Below are positions 8,576 through 17,626 of a stretch of 64,000 nt of DNA, in pieces. The DNA lies in assembly GCF_011927785.1 (NCBI RefSeq), contig NZ_JAATJK010000001.1:3286001-3350000 (forward strand), written 5' to 3'. A program made the translations under genes and the position numbers. The notes under the pieces are model-generated. The model did not search any database. It was not told the origin of the DNA and saw only the letters and a list, made by a program, of their open reading frames with translations. Position 1 is the first letter of the stretch. Every line of letters starts with the position of its first letter. Source of the DNA: Micromonospora profundi (GTDB taxonomy: Bacteria; Actinomycetota; Actinomycetes; Mycobacteriales; Micromonosporaceae).

Positions 8576-10513
8576 ATGCCAAGCGGGGGCACTGTGTTGT
8601 CGATCGACCTCAGCTCGTCGGCCATCGCGGCCACTGTCAGCCGCCACGGCCTGAAGATCCCCATCCTCATCGACGGTCGCCTCGTCATGCCGCCCGGCGC
8701 CGCGATCGGCCCGGCGGGGGAGATCTACCTCGGCCTCGACGCCACGGCCGCGATGTCGCTGCCGGCCGACCACCGGTTCGTCGGTAACCCGGCTGACCTC
8801 CTCGGCCGGCCCACCAACAGTGTCGACGCGGCGCAACCCGACCCGGTGGATCTGCTCGCCACCGTGCTGCGCCACGTCACCCATCACGCTGCCGTCCACA
8901 CCAACGGGCCGATCACCGCGCTCACCGTCACCGTCCCATCGAGCTGGGGACCACGCCGCTGCGGACACGTCAACGAGGCAGCAACCCGCGCAGGGTTTCC
9001 ACCACCGGCTCTGGTCACCGCACCCGCCGCCCTCGCCGCCTACGCCACAATGCTCGGCGGCACCGTGCCGGCAGGCTCCTGCGTGCTGGTCTGCCAGGCA
9101 GACCGCGAACCGGCGACCCTCACCGTCCTGCAGACCGCTACCGACGGCTACCGCGAACTCGCGACACGACAGATCAGCCTCGACCAGGGCCTCGACCACC
9201 TCATCGCCCAACGCGTCGTCGCGATGGCAACCATCGACGCCGACCCGCTCCGAGCGGCGATGACCGCAGCCAGGAGCGATGAAACGGGCGACAGGCGCAT
9301 TCTCCTGGAATCTGTTCGGGCCGCCAGAAGTCTGCTCGCGTCCCAAGACCAAGCAGCGATCCTGCTGCCCGCGCCCCGCCCACCCGCCGTCATCACCCGT
9401 CACGACGTCACGGCCGCCGCGCAGCCCCTCCTCGACCAGATCCCCGGCGCAGTCAACGGGCTCCTCGACGCGGCCGACGTCGACACCACACACCTCGCCG
9501 GCGTCGTCCTCAGACCAGCCCTCGGCGTCCCCGTGCTGGCCGAAGCGCTCACCGCAGCTGCCGGCAAAACCCCTACGCTCATCGACCACCCCCACGCCCT
9601 CGCCGACGGGGCGCTCTGCCTCACCACCACCCACCAATCAGGCCCCGCAGCCGCCGCACAGCTGCCCCGCGTGCGCCTACGCATCAGCGACCTCACCGGC
9701 GCCCTGCTCCTCGGCGCCTGTTCCCTGGTCCTGCTCCTGCAAGCCGTGTTCACCGCTTACATCTCCACCTATAGCACCTGGGTCGTCGGCGTCCGCACCT
9801 CACTACCGCAACTCGGCGCCGCCGGTGCACTCGTCATACTCGCCGCATTCGCCGTGGCGCACCTGGCACCCACCACCTGGCTCGCCGGCACGACCACCGC
9901 ATCAACACCCGAACCCACCACCGGCAGCCTCATCCGACGCGGATACCTCACCACCGCCGTCGGCGGCACCATCACCGCCGCGCTCTACGGCCTGGCCACC
10001 GGCACCGCCGTCGAATACGACTACACCCCCTACCTCACATGGACCCTCGGCGCCGCCCTCCCCCTCGCAGCCTGCGCCGCCCTCATCGCCGCCACCGCAC
10101 CCCGCATCCCCGCCGACGCACTACCCACCTGGCTTGCCATGACCCGCCCCGCCATCACCCACGCGATCACCGCCACCGCCGGCATCTACCTCATGCGCGC
10201 CGCACTCACCCTCACCACACCCATCTCCACGAACACCATCGCCGCAATCGCCGGCAGCATCGGCGCAGCCCTCCTCGGCATAGCCACCGCCCTCACCATC
10301 AGCCGCAGCCGCACGATCCGCGCCATCACCGCACCCGGCCTCGCCATCGGCTACGCCCTCGTCTTCACCGTCGACACCACCGGCGCCCTCATCGTCGGCT
10401 ACCTCGCCGCCCTCACCTGGTGGGCCATCCGACTCACCGCACACACCCTGCGGCTCGCCTTCCCCCAGCCAGGAACAGCGCTGCGACGCCTCACCAACCC
10501 ATCAAGCGACTGA
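8576..10513 (+). CDS. Hsp70-like ATPase with C-terminal multi-pass membrane domain
   Basis: A 645-aa protein from ATG 8576 (ATG 8534 is possible but would leave only 12 bp to the divergent start). The N-terminal 350 residues look like the actin/Hsp70 ATPase fold: a phosphate-1 loop VLSIDLSSSAIAA, the strand LTVTVPSSWG, an acidic loop and the strand LAGVVLRPALGVPVL in the position of the adenosine motif. Instead of a substrate-binding domain, residues about 375-625 form some seven hydrophobic helices (LLLGACSLVLLLQAVF, AAGALVILAAFAVAHL, LAIGYALVFTV and others). No DnaJ or GrpE is nearby. The divergent LysM-BTAD partner suggests a shared envelope-related role. The ATPase is inferred from family pattern; activity is unproven. 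Confidence 0.7.
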   Translation: MPSGGTVLSIDLSSSAIAATVSRHGLKIPILIDGRLVMPPGAAIGPAGEIYLGLDATAAMSLPADHRFVGNPADLLGRPTNSVDAAQPDPVDLLATVLRHVTHHAAVHTNGPITALTVTVPSSWGPRRCGHVNEAATRAGFPPPALVTAPAALAAYATMLGGTVPAGSCVLVCQADREPATLTVLQTATDGYRELATRQISLDQGLDHLIAQRVVAMATIDADPLRAAMTAARSDETGDRRILLESVRAARSLLASQDQAAILLPAPRPPAVITRHDVTAAAQPLLDQIPGAVNGLLDAADVDTTHLAGVVLRPALGVPVLAEALTAAAGKTPTLIDHPHALADGALCLTTTHQSGPAAAAQLPRVRLRISDLTGALLLGACSLVLLLQAVFTAYISTYSTWVVGVRTSLPQLGAAGALVILAAFAVAHLAPTTWLAGTTTASTPEPTTGSLIRRGYLTTAVGGTITAALYGLATGTAVEYDYTPYLTWTLGAALPLAACAALIAATAPRIPADALPTWLAMTRPAITHAITATAGIYLMRAALTLTTPISTNTIAAIAGSIGAALLGIATALTISRSRTIRAITAPGLAIGYALVFTVDTTGALIVGYLAALTWWAIRLTAHTLRLAFPQPGTALRRLTNPSSD

Positions 10514-10678
10514 AAGACCTGAAGGAGCATTCCGACCTCTCGCGGAGCGCCATGTACCGTTCTGGTTCGGATTCCTTTCACCTCATGGATTCACACCCTG
10601 CCCACCACCACGGTCGACGTGAGGCCGCCACACCGTCCGCAACAGACGACCCCGAACGCGCTCGCAGGCCCGGCGACG

Positions 10679-11812
10679 TCATCGGACCGGTACTCGCAGG
10701 ATGCGGTCGTCGCCTGGCCGTGGGGCGGTGCCGCCCCAGGTGGCGCGGTCGGTGTTGGAGGTGATGAGCCAGAGGGTTCCGTCGGGGGCCGTTTCAACCG
10801 TGCGGATGCGGCCGTAGTCGCCGTGGAAATGCTGGATCGGATCTCCGACGGTGACGCCCTCGTTGACCGGCTGCTGCCACAACCGCTGTCCGCCGAGGGC
10901 GCCGATCCACAGTGAGCCGGCGGCGTAGGTGACGCCCGAAGGCGAGGCCTCGTCGGGGTGCAGGGTGAGGATCGGGGGTTCCCCGGTGCCGCCCTGAACG
11001 CCCTCGGACTCCGGCCAACCGTAGTCCCGGCCCGCCTTCAGCACGTTTACCTCGTCCCAGGTCCGGTGCCCCAGTTCGGACGCGTATGGCGTCGCGTCCG
11101 GGCCGAAGGCGATGCCTTGCACGTTGCGATGCCCGGAGGAGTAGATGGGTGAGTCGGGTGTCGGGTTGTCGTCCGGGATCGAGCCGTCCGGCCGGATGCG
11201 GAGGATCTTGCCGTTGACCGTGGCGTCGTCGGCGGCGTTCTGCGGCTCGAACGCGTCGCCGGTTCCGATCCACAGGTTGCCGTCCGGTCCGATCGCGATC
11301 CGGCCGCCGTGGTGCCGGTCGGCGGTCTGGATGCCGTCCAGCAGCACCCGGACCCGGGTGAGCGAACGGAAGTCGGCGGCGATCCGCAGCGCGACGATCG
11401 AGTTCTCGCGCGCTCCGGAGACCGAGGCGAAGACCGTACGGTCGGTGGCGAAGTCGCGCGAGGCGATGATGCCGAGCAGGCCGCCTTCTGAGCTTGCCAC
11501 CACATCGGGCACGACGCCGACCGTGGCCGCTGTGCCGCCGTCGGCCGAGATTCGGACGATCTCGCCGGTAATCCGTTCCGACACCAGCGCAGAGCGGTCC
11601 GGCAGGAACGTCAATCCCCAAGGTGCTTCGAGCCCGGAGACGAGTTCGGTAGGTTCACCCAGCGTTGCGACCGGGCCGCTGCTGCGGGCGGCACCGGGCG
11701 GCCCGTCCGCGGGGCTGGTGGCCGGTTCGGGGCCGGATGAGCAGGCCGATAGGGCAAGCGCCACGGCTAGGCCTGCGATCAGCGAGATTCGGCGGTGCGA
11801 TGGCTGCGACAT
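10679..11812 (-). CDS. PQQ-dependent sugar dehydrogenase, lipoprotein
   Basis: A 377-aa protein from ATG 11812, preceded by CCGGAGGAAAGAAGC, a strong ribosome-binding site. The signal peptide ends in the lipobox L-S-A-C (Cys 24). The body matches the soluble glucose/aldose sugar dehydrogenase beta-propeller family: [11 protein letters not shown] near residue 65, then [20 protein letters not shown] (catalytic-His region), [29 protein letters not shown] and GRDYGWPE. Family members oxidise aldoses with PQQ as cofactor at the outer face of the membrane. No PQQ synthesis genes are in view. It is last in a four-gene minus-strand operon and follows DUF1097 after a 147-bp gap. Confidence 0.85.
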   Translation of the reverse strand: MSQPSHRRISLIAGLAVALALSACSSGPEPATSPADGPPGAARSSGPVATLGEPTELVSGLEAPWGLTFLPDRSALVSERITGEIVRISADGGTAATVGVVPDVVASSEGGLLGIIASRDFATDRTVFASVSGARENSIVALRIAADFRSLTRVRVLLDGIQTADRHHGGRIAIGPDGNLWIGTGDAFEPQNAADDATVNGKILRIRPDGSIPDDNPTPDSPIYSSGHRNVQGIAFGPDATPYASELGHRTWDEVNVLKAGRDYGWPESEGVQGGTGEPPILTLHPDEASPSGVTYAAGSLWIGALGGQRLWQQPVNEGVTVGDPIQHFHGDYGRIRTVETAPDGTLWLITSNTDRATWGGTAPRPGDDRILRVPVR

Positions 11813-11959
11813 GCTTCTTTCCTCCGGTGACAAGAGAATGTGGTTGCTCGAACGGGACGGATCGTCGACGTCCGGCTGGTTCTGCGGGGAGCTGGACGGT
11901 CGACAGTCCGTTCGCCCGGCACGGTGGTGGTCACGCGTACCGGTCATGGTGTGCGTCGG

Positions 11960-12478
11960 TCAGGAGGCGAATCGCCCCTGCAGGCGCTGGCAGGCGTAGC
12001 CGGCGGCGCCACCGATGACGCTGGCGGCGACGAGCGTGAGCAGGCCGGTCAGGACGTTGTCCGATTCCAGAGCGAAGAACGCGATGAGGCCGAGGAACCA
12101 GGCGATCATGTTGTTCAGCGGGGGCGTCGTGCGCATACCGACCGCGACGCAGGCCAGCACGAAAACAGCGACGGGCAGGGCGGCCATGCCGATGTGCGAG
12201 GACAGGAACGCGACGATGAAGTGCCCGCCGGCAGCCAGGAGCATTCCTGCCCAGAGGCTGAGCATGGAGTGCAGGCCCTGAGTGGCGGAGGCGGGGCGGG
12301 TGAACCACGCGACCCATCCGACGAACATCGCCCAGGCATGCACCCCGAGCGACTCGCTGAGCAGCGCTGCTACGGCGGCGATGACGGCGGCGATGACGGT
12401 GAACCGGATGAACTGGCTACGGGATGGAGTCGTTTCGGCCGGCGCGGGGGTGGTCGGTTTCATGATTTGCTGTGCCAC
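11960..12478 (-). CDS. DUF1097 family membrane protein
   Basis: A 172-aa protein from GTG 12478, chosen because GAGAGGAAAGACC precedes it; ATG 12463 is a nearby alternative. After a short Pro/Thr-rich N-terminus come about five membrane helices (FTVIAAVIAAVAALLSE, AMFVGWVAWFTRP, GMLLAAGGHFIVAFLSSH, ALPVAVFVLACVAV, VLTGLLTLVAASVIGGAAGY). The order of helices and the A-M-F-V-G-W-V motif fit DUF1097, inner-membrane proteins of unknown transport or scaffold function. It lies 43 bp downstream of an SDR gene in the same operon. Confidence 0.75.
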   Translation of the reverse strand: MAQQIMKPTTPAPAETTPSRSQFIRFTVIAAVIAAVAALLSESLGVHAWAMFVGWVAWFTRPASATQGLHSMLSLWAGMLLAAGGHFIVAFLSSHIGMAALPVAVFVLACVAVGMRTTPPLNNMIAWFLGLIAFFALESDNVLTGLLTLVAASVIGGAAGYACQRLQGRFAS

Positions 12479-12521
12479 GGTCTTTCCTCTCGAGGTCGAT
12501 TCTCTGAGGGTTTTCCGGTGG

Positions 12522-13259
12522 TCAGGCGGCGCCGCCGTTGACGTAGATCGTCTGTCCGTTGATCCAGCGCCCACGTCCGGCGAGCAGGGAGATCACCTCG
12601 GCGATGTCCTCCGGGCGCCCGAGTCGCTCCATCGGGTTCTGACCGGCGATGTTCCGGATCATTTCGTCGCTCTTGCCCTCGAGGAACAGGGCTGTCGCGG
12701 TGGGCCCCGGTGCGACGGCGTTGACGGTGATGTCCCGCCCGCGCAGTTCCCTGGCCAGGATCGGCCCGAGCGCCTCGACTGCGGCCTTGCTCGCGGCGTA
12801 TGCGGCGTAGGTGGGCAGGTTGAGCCGGGTCACCGACGTGGAGAAGTTGACGATGGCGCCACCGTCGCGCAGGCGACCGGCCGCCTCCCGGGCGACGACG
12901 AAGGTGCCTCGAACGTTGGTGCGGTGCATCCGGTCGAACTCGTCGAGGTCGAGTTCGGCGACCGGTTGAAGGACCATGGTGCCGGCGGCGTTCACGACCA
13001 CGTCGACACCGCCGAACAACTGCTCCGTCATGTCGAACAGGGCTTTCACCGCGCTCTCGTCGGCCACGTCGGCCTGGATGGCGTGGGACCTGCCGCCGGC
13101 CTCCTGAATCGCCGTGACCGCGGCTTTGGCCTCGACCTCGTTGGCGGCGAACACGATCACGACATCCAGCCCGTCGGCGGCCAGGCGTTCCGCGACTGCC
13201 CGGCCTATTCCCCTGGAACCGCCGGTGACGACGGCAACGCGGTTGTGGTTGGTGGACAT
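12522..13259 (-). CDS. SDR family NAD(P)-dependent oxidoreductase
   Basis: A 245-aa classical short-chain dehydrogenase from ATG 13259, preceded by GAAGGAGCATCAAC. It shows the cofactor motif TGGSRGIG near residue 13, the structural NAAG motif near residue 88, the catalytic Ser in NFSTSVTR and the Y-A-A-S-K active-site pair near residue 150. The C-terminus WINGQTIYVNGG is typical of the FabG-like 3-oxoacyl reductase branch. The substrate is unknown. It lies 46 bp downstream of a second SDR gene, so they are co-transcribed, very likely under the TetR gene beyond them. Confidence 0.88.
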   Translation of the reverse strand: MSTNHNRVAVVTGGSRGIGRAVAERLAADGLDVVIVFAANEVEAKAAVTAIQEAGGRSHAIQADVADESAVKALFDMTEQLFGGVDVVVNAAGTMVLQPVAELDLDEFDRMHRTNVRGTFVVAREAAGRLRDGGAIVNFSTSVTRLNLPTYAAYAASKAAVEALGPILARELRGRDITVNAVAPGPTATALFLEGKSDEMIRNIAGQNPMERLGRPEDIAEVISLLAGRGRWINGQTIYVNGGAA

Positions 13260-13305
13260 GTTGATGCTCCTTCTCGTTCGCGAAATGGTGGTATTCGGGT
13301 CTGGG

Positions 13306-14193
13306 TCAGGAGCGCGACGGAGACAGCAGACCTGCGAATCCCAATCGGCGGACGAAATCGGCGCGGGTCTCGTACGCGATGTCATTGACGCGCTCCACAC
13401 CGGCGTGAGCGTCGTCGATCACGGTTCGGAAGGGCTTCTCACCGAACGGCAGGCCGAGCACCCGCACGATTTCCTCGGCGACCCCGGCAGCGCCCATCAG
13501 CGGGTGCTTGAGCAGTCCGGCGGTGGCGTGCTCGTTGCGTTCGACCAAGGGGTCGAGCGCGGAATAGGCGGCCGTCACATCCTGATCGCTGGCGCGGCCG
13601 GCGTTCGGGAAGTGCTCGGTGCCCTCGGTGATCGCACCCGGCATCACGATCACGGTCTCGATGCCGAAGGCGTTGGCTTCGTACGCGGTCACCACGGCCA
13701 GCGCGTCCATAGCGGCCTTGGAGACCACGTACGGGCCGAGGAACGGCGGGGTGGTGACCGGGATGGTGCTCCCGACGTACATGAGCACACCGGCCCGCCG
13801 CTGCCGAAAGTACGGCAGGACTGCGCGGTTCACCCGGTGCGCGCCGACGGCGTTGACATCGATCAGGCGCATCACGTCCTGGTCGGTGAACGCCTCGACG
13901 TAGCCCACGTTCAGGTGCCCGGCGTTATTGATCACCACGTCCAGCGTGCCGTGCTGATCAGCGACGGTCCGCACGGCCGTGTCAGCCGACTCCTGCGAAG
14001 TCACGTCCAGCTCGATCACATGGAGATCGACACCTTTGCGCTCCGCCTGCTCTCGCATGGCCGTGGCGCGGTCGGCGTTGCGGCGGGCGACGTCACGCAT
14101 GCTGGCGTAAACGGTGTGCCCCGCCCCCGCGAGTTGCAGAGCAGCGAGATTGCCGATCCCGGTGCCGGCTCCGGTCACAAGGATGACGGACAT
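13306..14193 (-). CDS. SDR family oxidoreductase
   Basis: A 295-aa short-chain dehydrogenase from ATG 14193, preceded by CGGAGGTACCACA. It has TGAGTGIG near residue 7, the NNAG motif near residue 90, the catalytic Ser in YVGSTIP and Y-V-V-S-K near residue 155. The longer C-terminus (PFRTVIDDAHAGVERVN) resembles the branch that acts on larger ketones or steroids; the exact substrate cannot be told. It is the first gene of the four-gene operon and starts 168 bp from the divergent TetR gene, whose product is the obvious regulator. Confidence 0.88.
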   Translation of the reverse strand: MSVILVTGAGTGIGNLAALQLAGAGHTVYASMRDVARRNADRATAMREQAERKGVDLHVIELDVTSQESADTAVRTVADQHGTLDVVINNAGHLNVGYVEAFTDQDVMRLIDVNAVGAHRVNRAVLPYFRQRRAGVLMYVGSTIPVTTPPFLGPYVVSKAAMDALAVVTAYEANAFGIETVIVMPGAITEGTEHFPNAGRASDQDVTAAYSALDPLVERNEHATAGLLKHPLMGAAGVAEEIVRVLGLPFGEKPFRTVIDDAHAGVERVNDIAYETRADFVRRLGFAGLLSPSRS

Positions 14194-14205
14194 TGTGGTA
14201 CCTCC

Positions 14206-14286
14206 GATGGTATCGTAGATAACGTTCCTCTGGTTAAGACGCTACCATAAGGGCGATAACATGCAAGCATTAGCAGCGATACCATC
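14206..14286. promoter_or_regulatory. Divergent promoter region with inverted repeat, candidate TetR operator
   Basis: A perfect 10-bp inverted repeat, GATGGTATCG at 14206-14215 and CGATACCATC at 14277-14286, brackets the space between the SDR operon and the TetR gene. Inside it GATAAC half-sites recur at 14218 and 14254, giving an imperfect palindrome GGTATC-GTA-GATAAC next to the SDR start. Operator function is inferred from position and symmetry. Confidence 0.5.
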
Positions 14287-14361
14287 TGGGGAGTCGACGC
14301 CCGCTGCGGCTGGTTGGCGGAGGTCATGGGGCACGCCCATGACGGGCCGCGGAGCCGTGGC

Positions 14362-15084
14362 GTGAGCGGCAAACGGACGCAGTACAGTGCGACCATGCCC
14401 GCCAAGGCCACCCGTGACCGCATCATCGAGGCTGCAGCGACGCTGCTCTCTGAGGGTGGGCGCGATGCCATCTCCACGCGTGCGGTCTGCGCAGCAGCGA
14501 GCGTTCAGGCACCAGCGATCTACCGGCTCTTCGGCGACATGCAGGGCCTGCTCGACGCCACCGGCAGCTACGGCCTTGCCTCATATCTGGCCAAGAAGCA
14601 GCAACTCGACGACAGCGAAGACCCCGTCGAGGATCTCCGCGCCGGCTGGGACCTGCACGTTGAATTCGGCCTCGCCCAGCCCTCGTTCTACACCCTCATC
14701 TTCGGCGAGGCACGCCCCGGTCACGAAACATCGGCCGCCCGGCAGGCAGCCGATTTGCTCGCCTACAGGGTGAAACGCATCGCCCAGGCCGGTCGCCTAC
14801 GAGTCACCGAGGAACGTGCCGCCCAGCTCGTCCACTCCACCGGCAAGGGTGTGACGCTCACCCTCATCGCAACACCACCCGAAAACCGCGACCTCAATCT
14901 GTCCACCATGGCCCGGGAGTCCGTGCTGGCCACGATAACCAACGACACCATCACCGTGGCCGCCTCTGCCAGGCTGCAAAATGCGGCCGTCTCGCTGCAC
15001 GCCTCCCTCGACGAAGCCACTGTGCTCACCGCGGCAGAACGCGCGCTCCTAGGCGAATGGCTGCACCGGATCAACCAAGGCTGA
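14362..15084 (+). CDS. TetR/AcrR family transcriptional regulator
   Basis: A 240-aa protein. GTG 14362 has GGAG 7 nt upstream and is chosen; ATG 14395 would give 229 aa and also keep the whole DNA-binding domain. The helix-turn-helix is clear in residues about 15-60 (RDRIIEAAATLLSEGG, TRAVCAAASVQAPAIYRLFGD). The rest is an all-helical ligand domain with a H-V-E-F-G-L-A-Q-P-S-F-Y pattern seen in TetR_C_33-like regulators. It is divergent from the SDR-SDR-DUF1097-PQQ operon and most likely represses it together with itself through the inverted repeat between them. Confidence 0.85.
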   Translation: MSGKRTQYSATMPAKATRDRIIEAAATLLSEGGRDAISTRAVCAAASVQAPAIYRLFGDMQGLLDATGSYGLASYLAKKQQLDDSEDPVEDLRAGWDLHVEFGLAQPSFYTLIFGEARPGHETSAARQAADLLAYRVKRIAQAGRLRVTEERAAQLVHSTGKGVTLTLIATPPENRDLNLSTMARESVLATITNDTITVAASARLQNAAVSLHASLDEATVLTAAERALLGEWLHRINQG

Positions 15085-15109
15085 CCCACCCGGGTATGCC
15101 GAGATCGCC

Positions 15110-15475
15110 CGGATGCGTTTGTGGGAATTGGCGCTGCTGCACCGCAGCCATCCCCGAGATGAGGAAGGGGTACGGCAGGATCGTCAACGTCACCAGCCAC
15201 ATGGGCACGTTTGACGAAATGGGAACCGGCAGCGTCTCCTACCGCGTGTCGAAAGCTGGGTTAACGCCCTGACCTGCATCCTCGCAGCTGAACTCAAGGA
15301 CGACGGCATCTTGGTGAACGCGGCGTCTCCGGGAAAGGTCGACACCCGCCTGGCCTACGGGAAGGCGAAGTCCACGCCTGATGAAGCTGCGGGCACCTTC
15401 GTATGGCTCGCGACGCTGCCCTCAGACGGCCCGTCCGGAGGGCTCTTCTACCAGCGACGACCACTCGCCTGGTAG
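15110..15475 (+). pseudogene. SDR oxidoreductase remnant (5' truncated, frameshifted)
   Basis: From about 15110 the frame reads NWRCCTAAIPEMRKGYGRIVNV, then SHMGTFDEMG and YRVSKAG, the catalytic Ser/Tyr/Lys part of a short-chain dehydrogenase. A one-base deletion near 15258 shifts the frame; the next one continues NALTCILAAELKDDGILVNA and SPGKVDTRLAYG, then TFVWLATLPSDGPSGG, to TAG 15473-15475. The N-terminal cofactor-binding half is missing. It is dead as it stands, and it lies directly after the TetR gene that faces the intact SDR pair. Confidence 0.65.
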
Positions 15476-15758
15476 CGGCATCACCGGACAGTCTGCGTGG
15501 CACCGAGCTACCTCTGCGTGATCAACAGATGACGTGAACGAGATCGGGCCTGCGGGGGCGGTAGCGCGGTAGGAGATCAATTTGGAAGAGCGCGCTCAAC
15601 GGGCCGTGATGTCCGAAACGCCTGTCGGGCGGCGGCAGAGCCCCATGCCGCTCGTGCCCGCTCGTGCCCGCTCATGACCGCTGCGCGCCACGGTTACTGG
15701 CCCGTGGATGGCCCGCGTCGGTACGAGCGGGTTACCTGCCCATCGGATAACTTGCCCT

Positions 15759-16268
15759 ATGCCCGTCATCGATCTGAGTGCGCCGGCCCGCCCTCCGTCG
15801 CCTCGCAGGACGACAAACCCGTGGCTCGTGGCGGCGCTGGCAGCCTTGGGGCTCGTGTGCCTCAGCGGGGAGCCGGTGAACCCGCCGCAGCTTGCCCCTG
15901 AGGTGCAGTGCGAGTCATGGCAGGAATCCATTGCGGGTGAGGTGGGTCCGGCCACCGCTCCGGTAGGAGGTGCCTCACCAGGGGCAACCGCGGATGTGCG
16001 CGTGGTGGCCGTTGTGGATGGTCAAACCGGATGTGTCGTTTCTGTGCACCGGTGGCGTGAACCGGAGTTGCATTTCCAGTCCGGGGATCACGGCCTGGTC
16101 GCCATCGTCAAGATGGACGGCGAACGCGAACGGAGGCGCTGGACGGTGCGGGTGTGGGGCGAGCCGCTGGGCGGGGAACTCGTGGAATGGGGCGGTGACG
16201 ACCTGGACGCTGGGCTGTCGCGGGTGATGGCCATGCTTCGGGAGCGGGTTCCGGGACTGCTCGACTGA
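15759..16268 (+). CDS. Hypothetical protein with N-terminal membrane anchor
   Basis: A 169-aa protein from ATG 15759. Residues about 25-42 (PWLVAALAALGLVCLSG) form one hydrophobic segment after an Arg/Pro-rich start, consistent with a signal anchor. The remaining 120 residues would lie outside; they contain beta-rich stretches (VRVVAVVDGQTGCVVSVHRW, HGLVAIVKMDGERERRRWTV) ending in an amphipathic helix. No family is recognised. It is a single gene between an SDR pseudogene and an ankyrin gene on the same strand. The upstream DNA holds a short CTCGTGCCCG tandem repeat near 15652. Confidence 0.5.
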   Translation: MPVIDLSAPARPPSPRRTTNPWLVAALAALGLVCLSGEPVNPPQLAPEVQCESWQESIAGEVGPATAPVGGASPGATADVRVVAVVDGQTGCVVSVHRWREPELHFQSGDHGLVAIVKMDGERERRRWTVRVWGEPLGGELVEWGGDDLDAGLSRVMAMLRERVPGLLD

Positions 16269-16411
16269 GCGATGGCCTCGGCGTCGCTGCCCCTGCCTGA
16301 AGCCCATCTCCGCCGTGAGTCCGCACATCGTGGAACGGGCATGCTCCCCGGGACCGCGCATGCAGCTTCTGGAGCGCGTCCTGCCGATACGAACCACATA
16401 GGGTCGTTGGC

Positions 16412-17560
16412 ATGGATCGTGATGCAGAGCTCGTTGCGGCCGTCCGTGCGGCCAATCCGGCGGCCGTGGCGAAAGCGCTCGCGGACGGCGCCGACCCCGA
16501 CTCCGCCGCCAGCCGCTTCACCGTGACCGTGCTGTCCGAGGCGGCGAGTACGGGGCGGCTAGAGATCGCCCAATTGCTGGTGAACGCGGGGGCGTCGCTG
16601 CGGGCGAGGAGGCCGCAGTACCAGTCGCCGCTGCGGTCGGCGGTGAGCAATGGTCACCTCGACGTCGTCCGGCTACTCGTCGATCGTGGCGCCCTCAAGG
16701 CCGAGGGCACCGACCGTGGCAGCCTTCTCGCCACCGCGATCGCCGCCACCCGACACCGACCCCAGGCCGCAGCGTTGGAGGTTTTGCGCTACCTGCTGGA
16801 ACTAGGTGCCGAGGCCGCGCCTGGCGAGGAGAGCCCGATCGTCCAGGCCGTGCTGGGATCGGCCGCACCTGCCACGATCCGCATGCTACTTGGCCATGGC
16901 GCTGATCCGAGCTCGCGGCGCTCCGACGGCACCCCAGCGCTCATCCTCGCCGCTCGGCGCGGTGACCACGCCGCCGTTGACGTGCTGCTCACCGCAGGCG
17001 CTGATCCGAACGCGGTCGATGGCTACGGGCACACCGCGCTGATGCACGCCATCGAACGGAACGAGCGGGCCGTGAGCACCGCGCTGCTGCTGGCCGGCGC
17101 TGACCATGCGGGCGCGCTCGAGATCGCACAGGGCTGGCAGCGGCAGAACGTTCAGTTCCAACTCGGCGAGATGAGCGTTGGCCTGGACGACGTACCGATC
17201 ACACGTACGGCCGTGCGGCTGCATCCCACCGGGTACGAGCTGCGCGGCGATCCGGCAGAGTTCCGCCGCTGGGGGCAGCTCATCGCGTGCGCGGCGGAGG
17301 AATTGGGCGATGACGAGTGGGAAACGCGGACCGGCACCCCGTACGCGCTGGCCCAGACCGTCGCCTACAGGTTCGTCGACGATCCGGCCAAGTCGCCCAC
17401 AGCGTCATGGCACCGCATCGAGCTGACCAGGGCAGAGCTGGCCACGGTACGGCAGGCATTCGTGGAGCTCGCCTACGCGGTCCGCGCCACGCTGCCGGAC
17501 GGCCTCGGACAGGAGTACGTCCATGACGCGCTCGACGAACTCAATGCCCAGTTGCCCTGA
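16412..17560 (+). CDS. Ankyrin repeat protein
   Basis: A 382-aa protein from ATG 16412. Residues 1-235 contain six to seven ankyrin repeats, each with the alpha-alpha-loop pattern (VSEAASTGRLEIAQLLVNAGA-type, SAVSNGHLDVVRLLVDRGA, LILAARRGDHAAVDVLLTAGADPN, TALMHAIERNERAVSTALLLAGAD). The C-terminal 150 residues form a different domain (FRRWGQLIACAAEELGDDEWETRTG and so on) without a recognised family. Ankyrin proteins are scaffolds for protein contacts; the partner is unknown. It is the last gene before the tRNA-like att sequences. Confidence 0.8.
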   Translation: MDRDAELVAAVRAANPAAVAKALADGADPDSAASRFTVTVLSEAASTGRLEIAQLLVNAGASLRARRPQYQSPLRSAVSNGHLDVVRLLVDRGALKAEGTDRGSLLATAIAATRHRPQAAALEVLRYLLELGAEAAPGEESPIVQAVLGSAAPATIRMLLGHGADPSSRRSDGTPALILAARRGDHAAVDVLLTAGADPNAVDGYGHTALMHAIERNERAVSTALLLAGADHAGALEIAQGWQRQNVQFQLGEMSVGLDDVPITRTAVRLHPTGYELRGDPAEFRRWGQLIACAAEELGDDEWETRTGTPYALAQTVAYRFVDDPAKSPTASWHRIELTRAELATVRQAFVELAYAVRATLPDGLGQEYVHDALDELNAQLP

Positions 17561-17600
17561 CTTGCGTCCGGCAGTGTGCTCGCAGCCCATATTGATTCTT

Positions 17601-17626
17601 GGGCGGATGACGGGATTCGAACCCGC
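17601..17626 (-). repeat. 3' end of a tRNA-Gly-like gene (candidate attachment site)
   Basis: On the minus strand the sequence GCGGGTTCGAATCCCGTCAT followed by CCGCCC forms a perfect T-arm (CGGGTTCGAATCCCG) and the 3' acceptor strand of an actinomycete tRNA-Gly. No matching 5' half is found within 100 bp on the higher-coordinate side, so it is a fragment. Elements that integrate in tRNA genes leave exactly such 3' ends. The isoacceptor is inferred from the acceptor sequence. Confidence 0.55.

Noticed and set aside
15652..15677. CTCGTGCCCG tandem repeat
   Set aside because: Only two and a half units; likely chance or slippage, no regulatory context.
16108..16650. A 180-codon minus-strand frame opposite the ankyrin gene start
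   Set aside because: Ser/Ala/Arg-rich shadow of two plus-strand genes.
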